Positions 6,776 through 8,518 of a stretch of DNA of 8,518 bases are shown piece after piece. Position 1 is the first letter of the stretch, and every line of letters begins with the position of its first letter. The notes beneath the pieces were generated by a model. It made no database searches. It saw only the letters and a program-made list of their open reading frames with translations, and was not told where the DNA came from. Source of the DNA: Candidatus Bathyarchaeota archaeon (GTDB lineage: Archaea > Thermoproteota > Bathyarchaeia > TCS64); assembly GCA_937877765.1 (NCBI GenBank), contig CALGBN010000456.1, forward strand, positions 1 to 8,518. The letters run 5' to 3'. Position numbers and translations under genes: made by a program.

Positions 6776-7819
6776 TTAATCCTGTTCACTTATGAAAGGT
6801 ATGAGGCTTTCTGGTGCCGCATCAAGGTTATCCACCATAGCTGGATTAATTGGTGGTTGTCCAAGCTCTGTGAAAACAGAGTCACCGGTATCATCAATCA
6901 TGTACTGGATAAACAAGGCACCATACTCAGGATGAAAAGCGTTGCTGGGTACCGTCACACCATATACAATTGGCTTACCCGTGCTTGTACCGCTTATCTT
7001 CTTTACTTTTACAGTGGAATAGGTATCTGCGTAGGCGAGTTCGCTGAGATCAATTGATGCTGGTAGATCCAAGTACATCATTCCATGCTGTTTAGCGACG
7101 CTGCTATACTCAAAGGCATAATCTAGTCCACCACTCTCAACGAGACTAATTAACTCGACTGATTTGTCTCTGATGGATATTTTATCTGTGTCTGGAGCCA
7201 AGTCCTCCATACTACTATCAATTATGTAGACACCATCGACTTCACTGACAGTGATACCACAGTAATCCGAGACCAGTGACTCAAACAAAGAGTCATCACC
7301 GTACTCTGCTTCCGCTAGCTGTATCACCATGGGTGTTCTGTAGCCACATGGATCAAGGTTTGGATTACTGAAACCCCATTTCACATCAGGTCTCTGGAGA
7401 ATCTCGTACCAGTTTTCTTCATTGATCTCATCGGCGTATCGACTTGTCTCGGAGTAGGCTAGGGTCATCTCGTTTTTCGCGAATACGATATACCAGTCAG
7501 CATAATTGGGCATCATTATATTTGGAATCAATGAATAATCTGCTGATGCAACTACGTCGGCTAGTTCACCTATTTCTGTTACCTTTTGTACGCATTGTAC
7601 GCTTCCAGCCGGCTCCAGTTGAACATCCACATTAGGATAATCAGCTTCAAACCGTGCCTCTACTTCTTCAAGGGGCCCCGTGAGGCTTCCAGCGTGGAAA
7701 GCCTTGAGAACTATTTCTTCTTCCTCTGGTGGTTCTGTGTTAATGTAACTGTAAACTCCAGTTCCTAGTACTAAAATTAATACGACTGCGATGGGTAGCG
7801 CGTTCTTCTTTAACGACAT
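6776..7819 (-). CDS. wtpA: Tungstate/molybdate ABC transporter, substrate-binding protein
   Basis: The extracellular binding protein that captures tungstate or molybdate and delivers it to wtpB. From ATG 7819 it has 347 residues: a KK-containing N-terminus, then a hydrophobic stretch (ALPIAVVLILVLGTGVYSYI) that serves as Sec signal or membrane anchor, with no lipobox Cys. The mature part begins with an acidic PPEEEE linker and VLKAFHAGSL. WtpA hallmarks follow: ADVVASADYSLI, NPNLDPCGYRT and LDYAFEYSSVAKQH. Asp156 and Glu237 match the two carboxylates that give archaeal WtpA/ModA proteins their six-coordinate oxyanion site. The frame stays open to 7933, but those extra 38 residues would precede the signal segment and run into the shared promoter, so 7819 is preferred. 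First gene of a leftward operon divergent from moaA. Confidence 0.95.
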   Translation of the reverse strand: MSLKKNALPIAVVLILVLGTGVYSYINTEPPEEEEIVLKAFHAGSLTGPLEEVEARFEADYPNVDVQLEPAGSVQCVQKVTEIGELADVVASADYSLIPNIMMPNYADWYIVFAKNEMTLAYSETSRYADEINEENWYEILQRPDVKWGFSNPNLDPCGYRTPMVIQLAEAEYGDDSLFESLVSDYCGITVSEVDGVYIIDSSMEDLAPDTDKISIRDKSVELISLVESGGLDYAFEYSSVAKQHGMMYLDLPASIDLSELAYADTYSTVKVKKISGTSTGKPIVYGVTVPSNAFHPEYGALFIQYMIDDTGDSVFTELGQPPINPAMVDNLDAAPESLIPFISEQD

Positions 7820-7850
7820 GCTTATCCATGCAAATCGTGTTTGCTCATTG

Positions 7851-7859
7851 ATAAAAATA
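7851..7859 (-). promoter_or_regulatory. TATA-like box for the wtpABC operon
   Basis: The minus strand reads TATTTTTAT, centred about 35 bases before the wtpA ATG at 7819. That would give a leader of roughly ten bases. It is the best AT-rich element in the wtpA-moaA spacer; weak evidence. Confidence 0.35.
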
Positions 7860-7868
7860 CCGAATGGC

Positions 7869-7897
7869 TTTTCTATGCATAACAGTTTTCTATTGCA
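7869..7897 (+). repeat. Imperfect direct repeat TTTTCTAT(T)GCA in the wtpA-moaA divergent spacer
   Basis: TTTTCTATGCA at 7869-7879 recurs as TTTTCTATTGCA at 7886-7897, starts 17 bases apart. The pair lies upstream of both the importer operon and moaA, where a molybdate- or tungstate-responsive regulator would act. No ModE-like gene is in view. Candidate site only. Confidence 0.35.
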
Positions 7898-7909
7898 AAT
7901 CCCCAAATA

Positions 7910-7916
7910 GGAGAGG
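7910..7916 (+). promoter_or_regulatory. Strong Shine-Dalgarno site that points to a CTG start for moaA
   Basis: GGAGAGG ends 8 bases before the CTG at 7925, the same spacing as in wtpC. No ATG, GTG or TTG occurs in the moaA frame between the in-frame stop at 7880-7882 and the radical SAM core, so this site is the main evidence for where translation begins. Confidence 0.55.
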
Positions 7917-7924
7917 CGAAAAAA

Positions 7925-8518
7925 CTGACTCAACCCCTACTAGACGGCTACGGCAGACCCGTAAAAAGTCTCAGAATTAGCCTAACACAGCGATGCGACT
8001 TTAACTGCTTCTTCTGCCACCAAGAAGGCGAACACAGCAACGGTGACGAACTCACAGCAAACGAGATCGAGACCATCGCCAAGATAGCCTCAGAGCAAGG
8101 CGTACGATACATCAAGCTAACAGGCGGCGAACCCCTCATGAGGCGAGACATAGTCGAGATAGTGCGCCGCGTTAAACCTTACTTTGAAGAAGTTTCTATG
8201 ACCACAAACGCCAGCAAACTGGTAGAACTCGCATGCAGTCTCAAAGAAGCTGGTTTAGCAAGGGTCAACATCAGTTTACACAGTCTTCACGCGGACAAGT
8301 TCAAAGAAATCACAGGTGTAGACAAGAAAGAAGAAGTTGAAGCGGGGATCAAGACAGCTCTTGAGTGCGGTTTAACCCCAGTCAAAATGAACATGGTGGT
8401 GATGAAGGGTGTCAACCACGATGAGATAGAGGGTTTAATCAAGTTCAGTAGCGAGACAGGCGCGGTTCTCCAGTTGATAGAGTGCCAAGAACTGGAAAAC
8501 GGGGTCAAGTACTATGAC
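7925..8518 (+). CDS. moaA: GTP 3',8-cyclase (molybdopterin biosynthesis protein A), N-terminal part; C-terminus beyond window
   Basis: Radical SAM enzyme that, with MoaC, turns GTP into cyclic pyranopterin monophosphate, the first step of molybdopterin synthesis, in the cytoplasm. The visible 198 codons reach the window edge in frame. Counting from CTG 7925: DGYGRPVKSLRISLTQRC opens the protein; Cys24, Cys28 and Cys31 (CDFNCFFC) form the CxxxCxxC site of the SAM-binding 4Fe-4S cluster; TGGEPLMRRD (66-75) is the SAM-contacting GGEP motif; VNISLHSL follows, as in archaeal MoaA. The second C-terminal cluster lies outside the window. The start is unusual: the frame has no ATG, GTG or TTG upstream, but CTG follows a strong Shine-Dalgarno and gives the usual short N-terminus. 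ATT 7892 is a less likely alternative. It is divergent from the wtp importer, which supplies the metal its product will carry. Confidence 0.93.
   Translation, partial: MTQPLLDGYGRPVKSLRISLTQRCDFNCFFCHQEGEHSNGDELTANEIETIAKIASEQGVRYIKLTGGEPLMRRDIVEIVRRVKPYFEEVSMTTNASKLVELACSLKEAGLARVNISLHSLHADKFKEITGVDKKEEVEAGIKTALECGLTPVKMNMVVMKGVNHDEIEGLIKFSSETGAVLQLIECQELENGVKYYD

Noticed and set aside
7858..7865. TACCGAAT, shared with 1939-1946 in the other divergent spacer
   Set aside because: A lone 8-base match between two short AT-rich spacers can arise by chance; flanks do not align well enough to claim a common operator.
7820..7933. N-terminal extension of wtpA to the ATG at 7933
   Set aside because: It would put 38 residues before the signal segment and extend the gene through the shared promoter into the moaA start region; ATG 7819 gives a normal secreted protein.

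Overview
The window (8518 bases) comes from an archaeon, probably an uncultivated lineage; I cannot name the phylum from sequence alone. The archaeal signs are a tungstate/molybdate importer of the archaeal WtpABC type, a PDCD5-family DNA-binding protein, an archaeal-type MoaA, and the promoter layout. Most transcription units have a TATA-like box centred about 28-31 bases before the start codon and no Shine-Dalgarno site, as expected for leaderless transcripts. Strong Shine-Dalgarno sites appear only at the TTG start proposed for wtpC and the CTG start proposed for moaA.

Left part (1-2020): a molybdenum hydroxylase large subunit (xanthine dehydrogenase/aldehyde oxidase family) runs leftward off the edge. 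Just upstream of it, on the same strand, is a NikR-like ribbon-helix-helix metal regulator that has lost one of the four standard nickel ligands. A 99-base divergent control region separates this regulator from a rightward heavy-metal exporting P-type ATPase. The region holds two palindromes placed on the two predicted TATA boxes, and three copies of TAATAAAA exactly 32 bases apart.

Middle part (2021-4927): the P1B-type ATPase has an N-terminal tail rich in His and Cys instead of a recognisable HMA domain. It is followed by a PDCD5-like gene with its own TATA box. Convergent to that gene, overlapping its end by 8 bases, is a small eight-cysteine protein with a thioredoxin-like C-terminal half.

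Right part (4928-8518): a tightly packed leftward wtpA-wtpB-wtpC operon encodes binding protein, permease and ATPase for tungstate/molybdate uptake. Divergent from it, moaA (first step of molybdopterin synthesis) runs off the right edge. The ends of the window thus cover oxyanion uptake, cofactor synthesis and a cofactor-dependent enzyme, and the middle holds a metal-efflux module. No stretch over 300 bases lacks a gene. I saw no tRNA, rRNA, CRISPR array or insertion sequence.
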